Of a stretch of DNA of 64,000 nt, positions 1 through 12,300 are shown piece after piece. Made by a program: the position numbers and the translations under genes. Positions within the stretch are counted from its first letter, which is position 1. Each line of letters starts with the position of its first letter. The notes below the pieces were generated by a model, which was given only the letters and a program-made list of their open reading frames with translations, was not told the DNA's origin and ran no database searches. Origin of the DNA: Escarpia spicata (lineage: Eukaryota > Annelida > Polychaeta > Sabellida > Siboglinidae); NCBI GenBank assembly GCA_963995525.1, contig OZ023217.1, positions 5,203,405 through 5,267,404 on the forward strand. Direction: 5' to 3'.

Positions 1-480
1 CCATCACTCTGCGTCCGCCATTAGCTGCCATATCTCAGAAACCGTTCAGCAACTTTTTCTCTAATTTTGCATAGACATACCTTAATGCACTGCCACTATG
101 CACAAGAAATCTGTATTTGATTGAATCATTCTAAGGGCTCCCTAGGGCCTCCAACGACCCCAAAACTGGTAAAAATGTAACATTTTGCCTATTTTTTCAA
201 AAAGTGTTCAGCAACTTTTTCTCTAATTTTGCATATATATTTCATGTAGTTATGTCACTCTACACAACAAATCTGTATTTGATTGAATCATTCTAAGGGC
301 ACCTAATAACCCCCCAAAAAGGACCCCAAAACTTGTAAATTTTCACATTTTGCCTATTTTTTTCAAAAACTCTTAAATAACTTTTTCTCTAATTTTGAAT
401 ATAGACATTTCATGTGGTAGTGCCAGCGTACACAAGAAATCTGTATTTGATTGAATAATTCTAAGGGCTCCAAAGGTCCC
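1..480. repeat. ~160-bp tandem repeat family, three degenerate copies
   Basis: Three successive degenerate copies share the landmarks TTCAGCAACTTTTTCTCTAA, AGAAATCTGTATTTGATTGA and ATTCTAAGGGC, with a period near 160 bp. The same family recurs at 5735-6030 and, inverted, at 17925-18260. A partial copy lies near 2445-2510. No coding capacity is visible. The family is probably part of a larger dispersed element, because the flanking blocks at 700-1480 and 6540-7230 are also shared. Confidence 0.75.
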
Positions 481-699
481 CTAAAATGCTAAATTTGCTA
501 ACTAAATGGTCTACTGTAGCAGCAGATCTAGCAGGCTTCAACTAATCCCTTTTCCCACAACATGTGTCACACCTCACTGTGGCTGGCTGGTGAAAATGTG
601 ACTAATTTGTAAATGGTCACTGGCAGAGGCTTGGGTCAACAGACACAGCACCCTCTAGACCCCTGGCCAGTTGTGCCTACATTCTAAGGGGTCATCCTG

Positions 700-1480
700 A
701 AACAACCACATGTCAGCCATTAGAAGAGTTGACATAGTTCCGCTATATACAAGAAATCTGTATTTGATTGAATTATTCTAGTATCATCAGCATATAGTAG
801 AACATACATTTGCAAGAAAATGTCTACATCATCATCACTAAAGTTTGTTGTAAATTTCACCAGCTGCCATGTCAAGTCCCTTATAAATTATAATTATGAC
901 TAACGGTGTCGAAAATCATTCAGGTAAATAGCAAATAACAAAGGAGACAAGTTTTCTTCTTGTGGTAACTTTACATCACATGAGAAGAAGGCTGACACAG
1001 CCCTCCAAAATGCAAAATGTTTCACTATCTAGTGAAGTGGTTTTGAGAAGGGCCCTTGAGACTATCCCCTAACAGTAGATGTTGTGTATTGTGCCAGAAA
1101 CAGAACACTATCTCCCTTCCCAAAACATCTGTCACATGCGGAGTCTGTGTCTTGTACGGATATATATTTTTATGGAGTTGTTTTATATAAGCAGAAAGTT
1201 AATTGAAATTAGTTATTCTTAGGCCACAGAAAAGTAATTCCCGGTTTCTCATCAATGCATGTATTTAAAAATATGTGCCACAACATTTTAGTTTCTATTA
1301 TTCCTCTAAATGCAAGATGTGGTGCAATAAGTAAACATGTCAACATTTTACTTCCATCATAACCCTTAATGATCTGTAACTATGATTCACCAAAAAAGTT
1401 TGATTAATAATTACGAACAGGGTTGTTTGATTGGACAGAAACTGTTTCTTCCCGGCAGAAATAGTAAAAGATCCCACACA
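700..1480 (+). repeat. Dispersed repeat block, copy 1 (paired with 6540-7230)
   Basis: Several landmarks recur in the same order at 6540-7230: CCATTAGAAGAGTTGACATA, TTGAGAAGGGCCCTTGAGAC, CGGAGTCTGTGTCTTG and GATTCACCAAAAAA, followed by the CCCGGCAGAAA motif. This is a degenerate interspersed repeat without an ORF. Its 3' part (about 1330-1468) is repeated again at 1779-1916, on the other side of a CR1 fragment. Confidence 0.65.
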
Positions 1481-1544
1481 CGGGGTAAATGTGTACCCTG
1501 TTACGGACTCACAGAGTGGTGGTGTCTATCTCCACAAACATATT

Positions 1545-1770
1545 GATAGAAATATTTTTTTCAGTTACGAAAGATAGAAGGACCAGAGGACATGAAGTTA
1601 CATTAGTAAAGGAGCAGGGTAAATTAGCTATAAGAAAGTTCTCATTTTCACAAAGGACTGTAAATGAATGGAACAGATTATCTCCTGATTGTGTTGGTGC
1701 TAGTAGCGTGAATATGTTTTAAAATAAAATTGACACACCTTAAAAGGGCAGGATACGTAGATAAAAAGTG
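1545..1770 (+). pseudogene. 5'-truncated CR1 retrotransposon 3' end
   Basis: The translation reads DRRTRGHEVTLVKEQ and then FSQRTVNEWNRLSPDCVGAS. It closely matches the C-terminus of the intact CR1 ORF2 at 58124-60937 and continues into the same 3' tail (GGATACGTAGATAAAAAGTG). Only about the last 60 codons remain. A small change in an A/T run gives a premature TAA after NMF. This looks like a 5'-truncated insertion, the usual outcome of target-primed reverse transcription. It is flanked by duplicated repeat sequence at 1330-1468 and 1779-1916. Confidence 0.85.
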
Positions 1771-1778
1771 AACAGTAA

Positions 1779-1916
1779 ACATGTCAACATTTTACTTCCA
1801 TCATAACCTTTAATGATCTGTAACTATGATTCACCAAAAAAACATTTGATTAATAATTATCTACAGGGTTGTTTGATTTATGCTGGGCAGAAACTGTTTC
1901 TGCCCGGCAGAAACAG
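1779..1916 (+). repeat. Second copy of the 1330-1468 repeat, with a hairpin
   Basis: This near-duplicate of 1330-1468 shares AACATGTCAACATTTTACTT and GATTCACCAAAAAA. It contains a perfect hairpin at 1885-1905, GGGCAGAAAC-t-GTTTCTGCCC. The CR1 fragment lies between the two copies. Confidence 0.6.
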
Positions 1917-2639
1917 CAACAATAGGAAATACATGCCATTGATAGGCAAACGTGTTCTTTTGATAGAAAATGTCAGTTTCTTTCTGTACCTGTCTACGTA
2001 TGATAACCATTTGCCTGCCCTGCTCACAATAAACATCACATGAATGATAAAAGGAAGATCACTGCCACTTAACTTGTGGATTATTATTATTATGAACTGT
2101 TCTGCTACCACTTGGTGGACAGTTAACTAGTGGGTCAAGTTCAAATACATCAGCACGTTTTTCACACCTGCATTGTAGTTTAGGCTCAGTAGTGTGCTGG
2201 CAGCTACTAAACCTATAGGCTTGTGTGAAAAGGATAGTTGGCAGAAGAACTAACTTCAAAGCACCATTGCATTCATTTAGCCAGGCAGCATTCACACTGT
2301 CCCAATGTCTGCTGCTATGTTTATATAATAATTATATAGGCTTAATGATCCCAATACACCAATCTGATGGCATGATGTCAGATAATAGAACTAGGCTAAA
2401 CATCTTAACACTAACTATAATTACTTCTGTGAGGCTGTTTTTTTCAAAAACTGTTCAGTAACTTTTTCTCAAATTTTTCACAGACATTTCATGTGGTAGT
2501 GCCTGCTACTGTTTGATAGACTCCTGTTAAACTGGACAGTTGCCTGTAGGTTTTAAACTGTGTCAAACAGTGAGTCTACCTTTTGCTCTCAAATAATCTG
2601 TCCTCTTAGTTAGACATAATCTAATATAACTTGATAATT

Positions 2640-3000
2640 TTTTGTAGCAGCACATTTGTACTTCAAGTGTATTATTGCAACATAACATACACACTGTGTG
2701 CCACATTTGAATGTCATGCATGTAATATTTCCATGCAGTCCACTTGCATATATAATGTAAAACTTCAACAGCCGTTTTCTTCATTTTCGCTTTTTGACCC
2801 CTACCATGTTCAATGCTCCATAACTTCGCCATTTTTTGTAGCAGTCATAATTTTTGAAACTAAAGCACCCTACCCATCCTTTACAAGAATGTAAGAAAAC
2901 AATGTTAACATTTTTCCGACTTATCACTCGTTTGATCAGGGGTCATATATAGACGTATTAATCCAAAGGACTTCGGGACCACTTAGCCCATTTTTTGTTT
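2640..3000 (+). repeat. Dispersed repeat, inverted partner at 17180-17430
   Basis: The reverse complement of 17180-17430 matches this block. Landmarks are the CATGCATGTAATATTTCCATG region, CTTGCATATATAATGTAAAA and the CCAAAGGACTTC motif. This copy carries about 115 extra bases at roughly 2809-2925. No ORF is supported. Confidence 0.6.
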
Positions 3001-3352
3001 ATAAAAGTTTTGGTTCCCAATTCTTCAGGGTTTATCCATAAAAACTTCACATCATCTGATTATAGGTATTTGTTAGCAGAGTTCTTGTTGGGAAGCCAAA
3101 GCATGTTAAGCTATTGGAAAATTATGGAATCCTGATGTTTTCCAGATGATTTCACCAAAATGAAATAAACAAATTGCACAAGTCGCAGATACAGTTGTTG
3201 TCATGAAAAGAAGTTGAAAGAAGACATGTAAAAACATTTTATTGAGGTGGAAACTAAGTATAAAAGAGGTGTCAGGTAAACTGACCATTATTGCTCAATT
3301 CCAGTAACTATGTATTTGTGTGTGTTTGACTGACCATCAACTTCACATTCAG

Positions 3353-3390
3353 GAGACGATGTTTGCTCAAGGCATCCGCGAGGCGAACAG
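3353..3390 (+). CDS. CUE/GPD gene, first exon detected
   Basis: Acceptor TTCACATTCAG and donor CAG|GTACGA bound 38 nt, reading ETMFAQGIREAN in phase with the next exon. The ATG at 3359 could be the start codon, or the exon could be internal with its upstream partners outside the recognisable sequence. Confidence 0.55.
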
Positions 3391-6300
3391 GTACGATTCA
3401 CATCCAACTGTAGTACTTGCTTTGCTTTAAGTAGCGGTCTTGATTTATTAGGGTTGTAAGGAATCGGGTTGGCTAATTTTTAATGCACATTGTTTGTGGT
3501 CCATCTGATTTCTGTATTTGGGTATGGGTCATTTTTCAGGTAATTTGCCAATAATAACTGTTTACCAGTCATTTCTTGATGTACACAATATAACTGGTTG
3601 GGGTTTATTTATGTTTTAATTAATGTTATTGTTTAATACATATTATATACTTTTAAATGTTTATACATTGTATTTTAGAAGGACTATTTTAATGATTTTT
3701 ACATACTGACTGTCTACAATTTAGAATGATTATTTGTTGTTTAATATAATTCTAAGAAGTTGATTACATGTTTGTGAAGTGCCTGAGAGCAATCTCGGCT
3801 GATCGGGTGCTATAATCTTAAATATTATCAGTATTCTGAAGCATCTAACGGGAATGTTTAGAAGACTTTTCAGTGCGTAATTGTGCATGTTTCCAGACGT
3901 GAAGACTTGGCTGGATCTCGCCGCAGCTCCAGTAACGGGCGCAAGCTAACGCTGATGAAGCTGAAAGCTGAGTTTCCAGAAACTGAGAGAGAGCTCATTT
4001 CTGATCTTCTGGAAAGGTATGGCAAGGAAGTTTAGTGTGTCCTTGTATGGATACATATTTGCACATTTAGATCATTGTCAGGTTCTATCCAACACTAACT
4101 CAACTTTTGTGGGAAGTATTTCACCTAGCTATTGTGACCACCACTGCAGAAACGGTTGCTGACAGGGGGCGCCACTTAACACTAGCTTTCATTGTATGCA
4201 TTCAGAATTAAATGAGGTCATATACTATGTCAGTACATTTGGATCTGTGTGATGTTTTTTTGGTGACGATGTACAGAAAAAGGAATTTATTGACCTACGA
4301 GACTATTACATTTTTTTAAAACATGTCTAACACAATATTGTATCACACAATGCAATTGTGATTACATAATCGCTTGTCCAAATATGATGGAATTATTTGT
4401 TTACTTCATGAATGAAGTCGTTGTGTTCAATTGACCTATCTATCATGTGACCTGTTGCCTAGCAACAAGGTCGGTCAAGCCATAAAAAAATGGATGCTGA
4501 CAAGTGGAGCATTCCAACATTCCATAGTATATTTTGTTGAAATTCTGGCCCCAAATGTTTTTCTTTATGACAAAATCATAAGGCAAAGTTTGTCTAAGTG
4601 AAAACTGCTTGCGGGAAAGGTTGATTTAGCAGAGGTCATGCCACACTAGTAATGTAATGTACATTACAATGTAATGTACATTACATTACTTACATAAACA
4701 TTGTCAGGGAGAAGAGCTTGATGGTGGTCATGTACATAGTTTATGCAACATAAACTACATCTGCTATAAGATACTGACCACCCACATTTGTTTTAGTAAA
4801 GCAGAAATAACTTTTGAATTCGCCCCGCTGTCACAAAATTCCATGAATAACACACGCGGATAATTGCAGGGGAAGGTCGTGACCTAACAAGGGTAGAGCT
4901 TCTAATGTCGGTACACTGTCATCATGGCTTCGGATCTGAGGCTACGCCTTCAAAATCAGTGCACAACCAAATAAACAAACGGCTTCCTCCCAAGACACAT
5001 TTCAACAACGAAGACTTCTTCATTAAAACATGTTTGTGTGATCAGTATCTTAAATAGATGTAGCTTAAACTGTATGACATTATTTTACTACAGGAACAAA
5101 CGGAAAGCTCGCCTTTAAGTGCTTTCAGGAATAGTTCCGTTGTTTCAGATCACTGTACAAAACCTGTTTATGCACATATATTTTATTTTTTCTATATTTT
5201 TATATCTAGCACAGTAGTTTTATTCTATGAATATGAAATGTGAACGAACGTTGTTGTTAGTAACCATGGAAACGAGAGAGAGACACGTAAGGTGCTGATA
5301 GAGTTGGGATACAAGCATCGCACCGCGCCGCCCTCTCGCACACAGTCGCCATCTGGTGGCAACACGCCCAGAGCTTTCTCGCCCTCACATACACAGTCGC
5401 CCTCTGGTGGGAGTGCATCCAGGCCACTGTCGCCATCGCGTGCCAAAACACCACCAGTAGCCGTGCAGTTGACTAAGTCAGAGAAAACTAACCGTACGTT
5501 CATGTCACCAGTCGTTTCCTGTTTCTCAAACAATATTGCTACCTGAACAAGGCTGAACTTTACCAGTAAAATGATATAATACTTTTAGTCTTGCTAATGT
5601 TCATTTTAAATAATATTATATCATTTTAGGTAATTAATAATTGCATTTATGTGGGATTAGGTTTTTAGTCCTTTGGGCTGACGGTCCAACGAACTATTGC
5701 CATCACTTTGCGTCTGCTGTCCGCCATCCACCGTTAGTTGCCATATCTCAGAAACCGTTCAGCCACTTTTTCTCTAATTTTGCATAGACGTATCTTAGGG
5801 CACTGCCACTATGCACGAGACATTTGTATTTGATTGAATCGTTCTAAGGGCTCCTTAGGGCCTCCAAGGACCCCAAAACTGGTAAAAAAAATTACATTTT
5901 GCCTATTTTTTTCAAAAACTGTTCAGCAACTTTTTCTCTAATTTTGCATAGACGTATCTTAGGGTAGTGTCACTGTACACAAGAAATTTTTATTTTATTG
6001 AATCATTCTAAGGGCACCTCAGAGCTTCCAAAAAAAGCTAAATGGAATAATTTTGCTTGTATCTGCTTGAGCTTGCTGATTCAGTTTGGTAGAGTGCCAG
6101 TATCTTGTGTAACGGACTCCTCATCCCCCCCCCCCCACTCTGGAGTCTGGCCAGTCCAGCTTGCTATTGTGCCATTGAGACCTTGACTAATCTTTAATTG
6201 GTCACAGGCAGAGCAGAGGCATTAGACCCCTGTTAAACTGAACAGTTCAAAACTATTGATATTCTATAATTGCAAGTTGTGTTTATTTTGATGCATTTAA

Positions 6301-9300
6301 TTATAATAAAATGGTGTGACTGTGCTGTCTATTGGTTAAAGATGTATTGTCTTCTGTAGGTGACAAACATAGAAAATTAATATTCTGGACAACTATAGAG
6401 TGAAATATCCTACACTCTATTGTTATCAAATGCATTCTACTGTTCTGTTTACACTTGCCATGCCTTGTGTAGACATGGTACTATGTAAATCAATTGTATC
6501 AATATAGACTAATAATTACAGATTCACAATATAGTTGACACCTGAAACAACCAAATGTCAACCATTAGAAGAGTTGACATAGTTCCGCTACACAAGAAAT
6601 CTGTATCTGATTTAATCATTCTAAGGGCACCTCAGAGGCCCCCAAATTGCAAAAATGTTACACTATCTAGTGATGTGATTTTGAGAAGGGCCCTTGAGAC
6701 TATCCCCTAACAGTAGATTTTGTGTATTGTGCCTGAAACAGGACCTGGCAGCTATTCCCTTTCCCAAAACATCCATCATATGCGGAGTCTGTGTCTTGCA
6801 TGGATATTTTTTTATGCAGTTGTTTTATATGGAGGTTGTCTTTTCTGTTATGTAATTAGAAGCAGGAAGTTTGTGAAATTAGTTATTCTTATGTCACAGA
6901 ATAGTAATTCCCAGTTTCTCATTAATGCATGTATTTAAAAATAGGTGCCACAACATTTTATTTTCAGTTATAATTATTCCTCTAAATGCAAGACGTGGTG
7001 CAATAAGTGAACAGTAAACATGTCAACGTTTTACATCCATAATAACCCTTAATGCTCTGTAACTATGATTCACCAAAAAACGTTTAATTAATAATTACGA
7101 ACAGGGTTGTTCTGTCGGGCAGAAACTGTTTCTTCCCGGCAGAAATCTGGTGTCTGTGCCAGGGGAAGTAAAAGATCCCACACACGGAGTAAATGTGTAA
7201 CCTGTCGCGAATTCACAGAGTGGTGGTCTCTGTCTCTAACTCACGGCAGTTTGCTCCCAGCGGCCGGATTTGCAGTGTATACACCTTGCCACTGGACCCA
7301 CCGGGGTTCATACACAGTTCTTATCAGTTCAGTGAATGTTAATAACTGTTTGATTGCAGTGAAACAGAAACTCCAGCGAGAGTTCCAGTCAGTTTCCCAG
7401 ACTGTCGTGGAGATGGCGCTAGAAGTGTCGATGTACGATGAAGCTAAGACCCGCTCCGTACTTCACAGCCAGAGTCGACAGGCTGAGAGCAGCATTAGCG
7501 CCACAAACAATGGGTAGGAGTCATTTGCTACCAAAAATGGTACCATTTTAAACTACTGTATTCGTTCTGTTAAGTGTACCTATCCTAATTAGTGTACCCC
7601 CCTTTTTAACAACACAAGATGTTCAAATAAATAGGTCTGTTAGGGAGTAAAGTGTAAAGGTGTTTGAACAGTCCTGAGGCCTGGATGCAGCACTATAAAA
7701 TGACTATTAATATAATTATAAGAACTTACCTTTTTATTACTGGAACAAACCTCAAAGGCATATCTCATCTTGGCCAATCTTGAATGGGTCAGACCAAAAT
7801 GCATCACAACATTTATAAAGCTCAAACAGTCGTTGCTCAGTCACAGTGTCAGGTAAAATGATACGTTAACCTTTATAAAGCTCCATTAGTTGTAATAATG
7901 ATTGTGCTATGTTTACTGGTTTAGTTATGAGAACAAAGAGAGCAACACATCATAATAATAGTAACATTGGAATTACTTGTTTAGCACCAATATGTCAGTG
8001 GCACAAATCTAAAGGATTAAGCATTCTCATTGTCGTGTACAGAGTAAAGTCATCAACTGATGGATGGAATTGCTAAGAAATTAAGGAGGATTTGCAGTAT
8101 TAAAAAGATAGGTTTTTAGATGACGGCGAAATGACAAGAACTATATTTCTTGCTAACTTAACACCAGTAGTGAGTAAATTGGTCTTTTTCATATTGCTTT
8201 CGTATTGACCTCAAGATATGTATAACATTTCCTTGATAACTTGAGTTAAAATAATTTCTGGTGGCTCCTATCAGAGCGACTCTTATACCTATATCGCATT
8301 TGTATGATAGGAATATAATAATATAATAATAATTCTATTGCATTTCTCTGTGCCATAAATCTGACAGTTATTACCATTCAGAGGCGCATTACAATCTATA
8401 CAATGTAGCTATTATTATTATTAAAATCATTAATATATATATCTCGATTATAAATAGATTTGTAGTAATAACAGTATGTACGCCTACTTATCGGTTACTG
8501 TATATTATCAAAATAAACATTCCCGTGATGTCTTTGTACAGGGCACCACAGAGTAGACGTAGCAGCACGCAGCAGTTCGACAGAAAGGAGGTGTCTCACA
8601 GCCGAAGTGTCACCCCCAGTTATGGGAGTACCACCCGCCTCTATGGAAGTGGAATATTAGAGACAAGTTTACCCGTAGGTGACTCAGCCCCCAGTAGAAG
8701 CCCCACCCCTGTGGGTGTCCTCTCATCCTCCAGCAGTGCGACTGCCACCATCAACGGTCACAGCGCCACCCCCCACAGTCACAGCGCCACCCCCCGTGAC
8801 ACATCTCCTGGTAAGTACTTCACAAAAATCTAATTTCTTGAATTTATAAGTGAATGATTAACCGTTTCAGTGCCGCAGAGCCAATTCCTCCAATCACCAG
8901 TTTTGCTCAGAAATGTCACACGGCTGATTGAGTTGATTTCATTTTTGCAACGTCTAATGGCATTGGCTGGTGTTCATGGCACCATTACAAATTGACCAAT
9001 AAGATTAATCGTTACAAAAAGGAGGTGATCGGCTGCTTGTTTTTCAAATACACTTAGATTTGCAAGAATTTGACAGCAAAAATAAACCAGAAGTCGTAAC
9101 CAAAAGATGAAATTTGGTATGTTTACCAAGCAAAACGCATTGGATGACAGTCTAAGTGTATATATTAGTGAAAGACTGGAAATAAGTTATGTTGTGTCGT
9201 CTGACTAGTGACTGTTACTTTTTTGAACTGCATAGAAAATTATCTGCCTTTCAGGAAATGTATAGTTTAATTGGCTGTTCATCCATGTCATTTCGGCTAT

Positions 9301-12300
9301 AGTGCAGCCATTTTTGGCTAGCTCTTGTAGTTATGTTACCATCATTGGCCAGAAATAGCATTGTGACATCAGTCCACAATGCACTGCATGTTTTCTATGA
9401 ATGTACTGAGTGAAGTAAATATTCAAACATCCTCACACGTGAATGAGGGCCACAGAACCAACTATCATGCATGCTTATTGGTAACCATTCATTCTATCGA
9501 TTTTGCGATGTTAGCGGCTGGCACCTACTCAAACTGTTTTTTATGACTATGTATCATATGTTTAATAGTGCATTTTTGTAAAACAGTAGAATTTTGGAAT
9601 AACGATTCTCTTCATATTTCTAACCTCGCTTTACGGTCTCCTCGGTCATCCAGCCATCTCATGATTAGAGTCACCCTAGGACAGCCCCGAATGATTCTCA
9701 TAACATTAAACTATAGGAAATTAGATCTGCTATTATGGTCACCTCACTATTCAGATCAGTTCTGTTCAGCGAGGTTTCACTGTAATTGTTTCTATTGTAG
9801 CACGACATACAAAGCGACCAGCTCATAAAGCTCCAGTAACCAAGTCAAGACCAGCAAGGTAGGATCAGTTTGATAAATCGAGGAGAGATATGGCAGCTAG
9901 ATAGGATATTTTTTAATGCACAGTTAATGCAATGTTTTGTGCCCAAGTTGTAGAGTATGTCTTATTGAAAAAAATATGTTGAATTTTTTTCTGCCAGTCC
10001 CCCGTTTCCATGGCAACAATCAAAGATGGTTACCGGAGAGGGAAAAATAGCATAATTTGTAAACATTGTAGGTCCTCCAATAATGCAGTAATCAATGTAA
10101 TTCTTTCTAGTTCTTATTTACAACACCTCGTTCTATGCAATGACGAAGATATATTTTATGTATTGTCATTATTTAATATTTAAAAAATATGTTAACATTT
10201 TGTTGGTACAAAATCCATACTTTTATTACAATCGGTATGATCAGCATATAACTAAAAATAAAATTAAAAATATATCCTCGTCATTGCATAGAGAAGTTAG
10301 GAAGGAACACATCAGTAAAAATGTCATTAACGTAACATCATTACTTCTACAGATATGATGTTTCGAAATTGGAAAAACACTGGTTTTAGCAAATGTGTTT
10401 AAATGGCTGTCACAAAGATTTGGTAATGGGATTAATCACGTGACAGAAGCATACTTTATTCATGAATATAAGTTACTTAGAGTTATGTAAATGTTATAAA
10501 AGAGATTTTTATTAGTAATAAACATAAAATGGTATCAGAATACAGAATCATATTTTGAGTATTTTTGTCAAAAAATGCCATTTTAGCCGCAGTGTCTGTC
10601 CTTAAATAAGAAATTGTGAGGGATATCTTGTGCAGTGGGGCAAAAGGCAGACGCACCCACCCGTCACCGCAATGAGAATCCCCAGAAACCTCCTTAAACC
10701 CCTGTGACTCACCAAAAACTTCCAACTGCTCCCCCAAGATGGGGGGCATGTACCCCACACATACCCCATGAATCAACAAGATACATCCAACTAATCCCCC
10801 ATTAATGCTTGGTCAAGCAACATGGTGAGGGTGTTCACCACCCCTTAGATCCATGCCATACCGATGGGCTGGTGGAATGCCATCCCTGCGCAGGCCCTTG
10901 GCCAGAAATAATTTGTTGTCAGTCTTGAATTAATAAAAATTGTGCCTTTTACCAGGCGAACTGCTTCTGTGGAAACCATTCACATCAGTCACACCCATTT
11001 ATCAGTTAATCTAGTGGCCAGCTGGTCCTCTCTAAATTCCACCAGTCTTATCAGGTGTAATTACGCATCTTAGCCAGTCATCTGCCAGTCTTGAAGATGG
11101 GAAGACTGGTATGTGGCTAAGCCCCTGCCCCTATATGGATAGGCTAGTAGAGTGCCACCCCTGCTGGGTTGGCTAGTGGGGTGCCACCCCCCTGATAGAG
11201 GTTTGCCATTAGAGTGACACCACTGCTGGGTGGGCCAGTAGAATGCCACCCCTCCATGGGTGGGCAAGTAGAGTGCCACCCCTGTAAGGTGGGCCAGTAG
11301 AGTGCCACCCCTGATAGATGGGCTCGTAGAGTGTCACCCCTGCATGGATGGGCCAATAGAATGCCACCCCTGATAGGTGGGCCATAAAGTGCCACCCCTG
11401 CTGGGTTGGCCAGTAGAGTACCACCCCTGATATGTGGTCCTGTAGAGTGCCACCCCTGATAGGTGGGCCAGAAGAGTGCCAACCTGATAGGGGGACCAAT
11501 AGAGTGCCACACCTGCATGGATGTGCCAGTAAAGTGCCACCCCGGATAGGTGGGCCAGTAGAGTACCATGCCTGATGGGTGGGCTAGTAAAGAGTCACCA
11601 CTGCATGAGTGGGCCAATAGAATGCCACCCCTGATATGTGGGTCAATAGAGTGCCACCCCTGTATGAATGGGCCAATAGAGTGCCACCCCTGAATGGATG
11701 GGCCAATAGAGTGCTACCCTGCATGAATGCGCCAATAGAGTGCTGGGTGGGGCAGTAGAGTGCCACCCCTGCTAGGTGGGCTGGTAGAATGTCACCCATG
11801 ATGGGTGTGCCAGTACACTGTAGAGAGCCACCCCTGATATGTGGTCAATAGAGTGCCACCCCTGAATGGATGGGCCAATGGCGTGCCACCCCTGCATGAA
11901 TGCATCAATAGAGTGCCACCCCTGATAGGTGGGCCAGTAGAGTACCACGCCTAATGGGTGGGGCAGTCGAGTGCCACGCCTAATGGGTGGGGCAGTAGAG
12001 TGCCACCCCTGCATGGGTGGGCCAGTAGAGTGCCACCCCTGATAGGAGGGCCAATAGAGTGCCACCCCTGATAGGAGGGCCAGTAGAGTGTCACCCCTGA
12101 TAGGTCAGCCAGTAGAGTGCCACTCTTGCACTGCCAACTGCTCTCCAGGCTGCATTATTGGGTTGCATGCAGGTGTCTAAAAGCCACTTGTAGACAATGC
12201 AGCAGTGTAGATGGTCATGCTTGAAGTAATTACTTTGAGTGCTTCAGTGGCTAACGTCGTGCTTGATCAGTCGTGACTGGCCTCCAACTCTGTACACACT

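Noticed and set aside
11144..12065. Minus-strand ORFs rich in GVALYWPT as a membrane or repeat protein
   Set aside because: By-product of the 29-30-bp minisatellite; overlapping alternatives exist in all minus frames.
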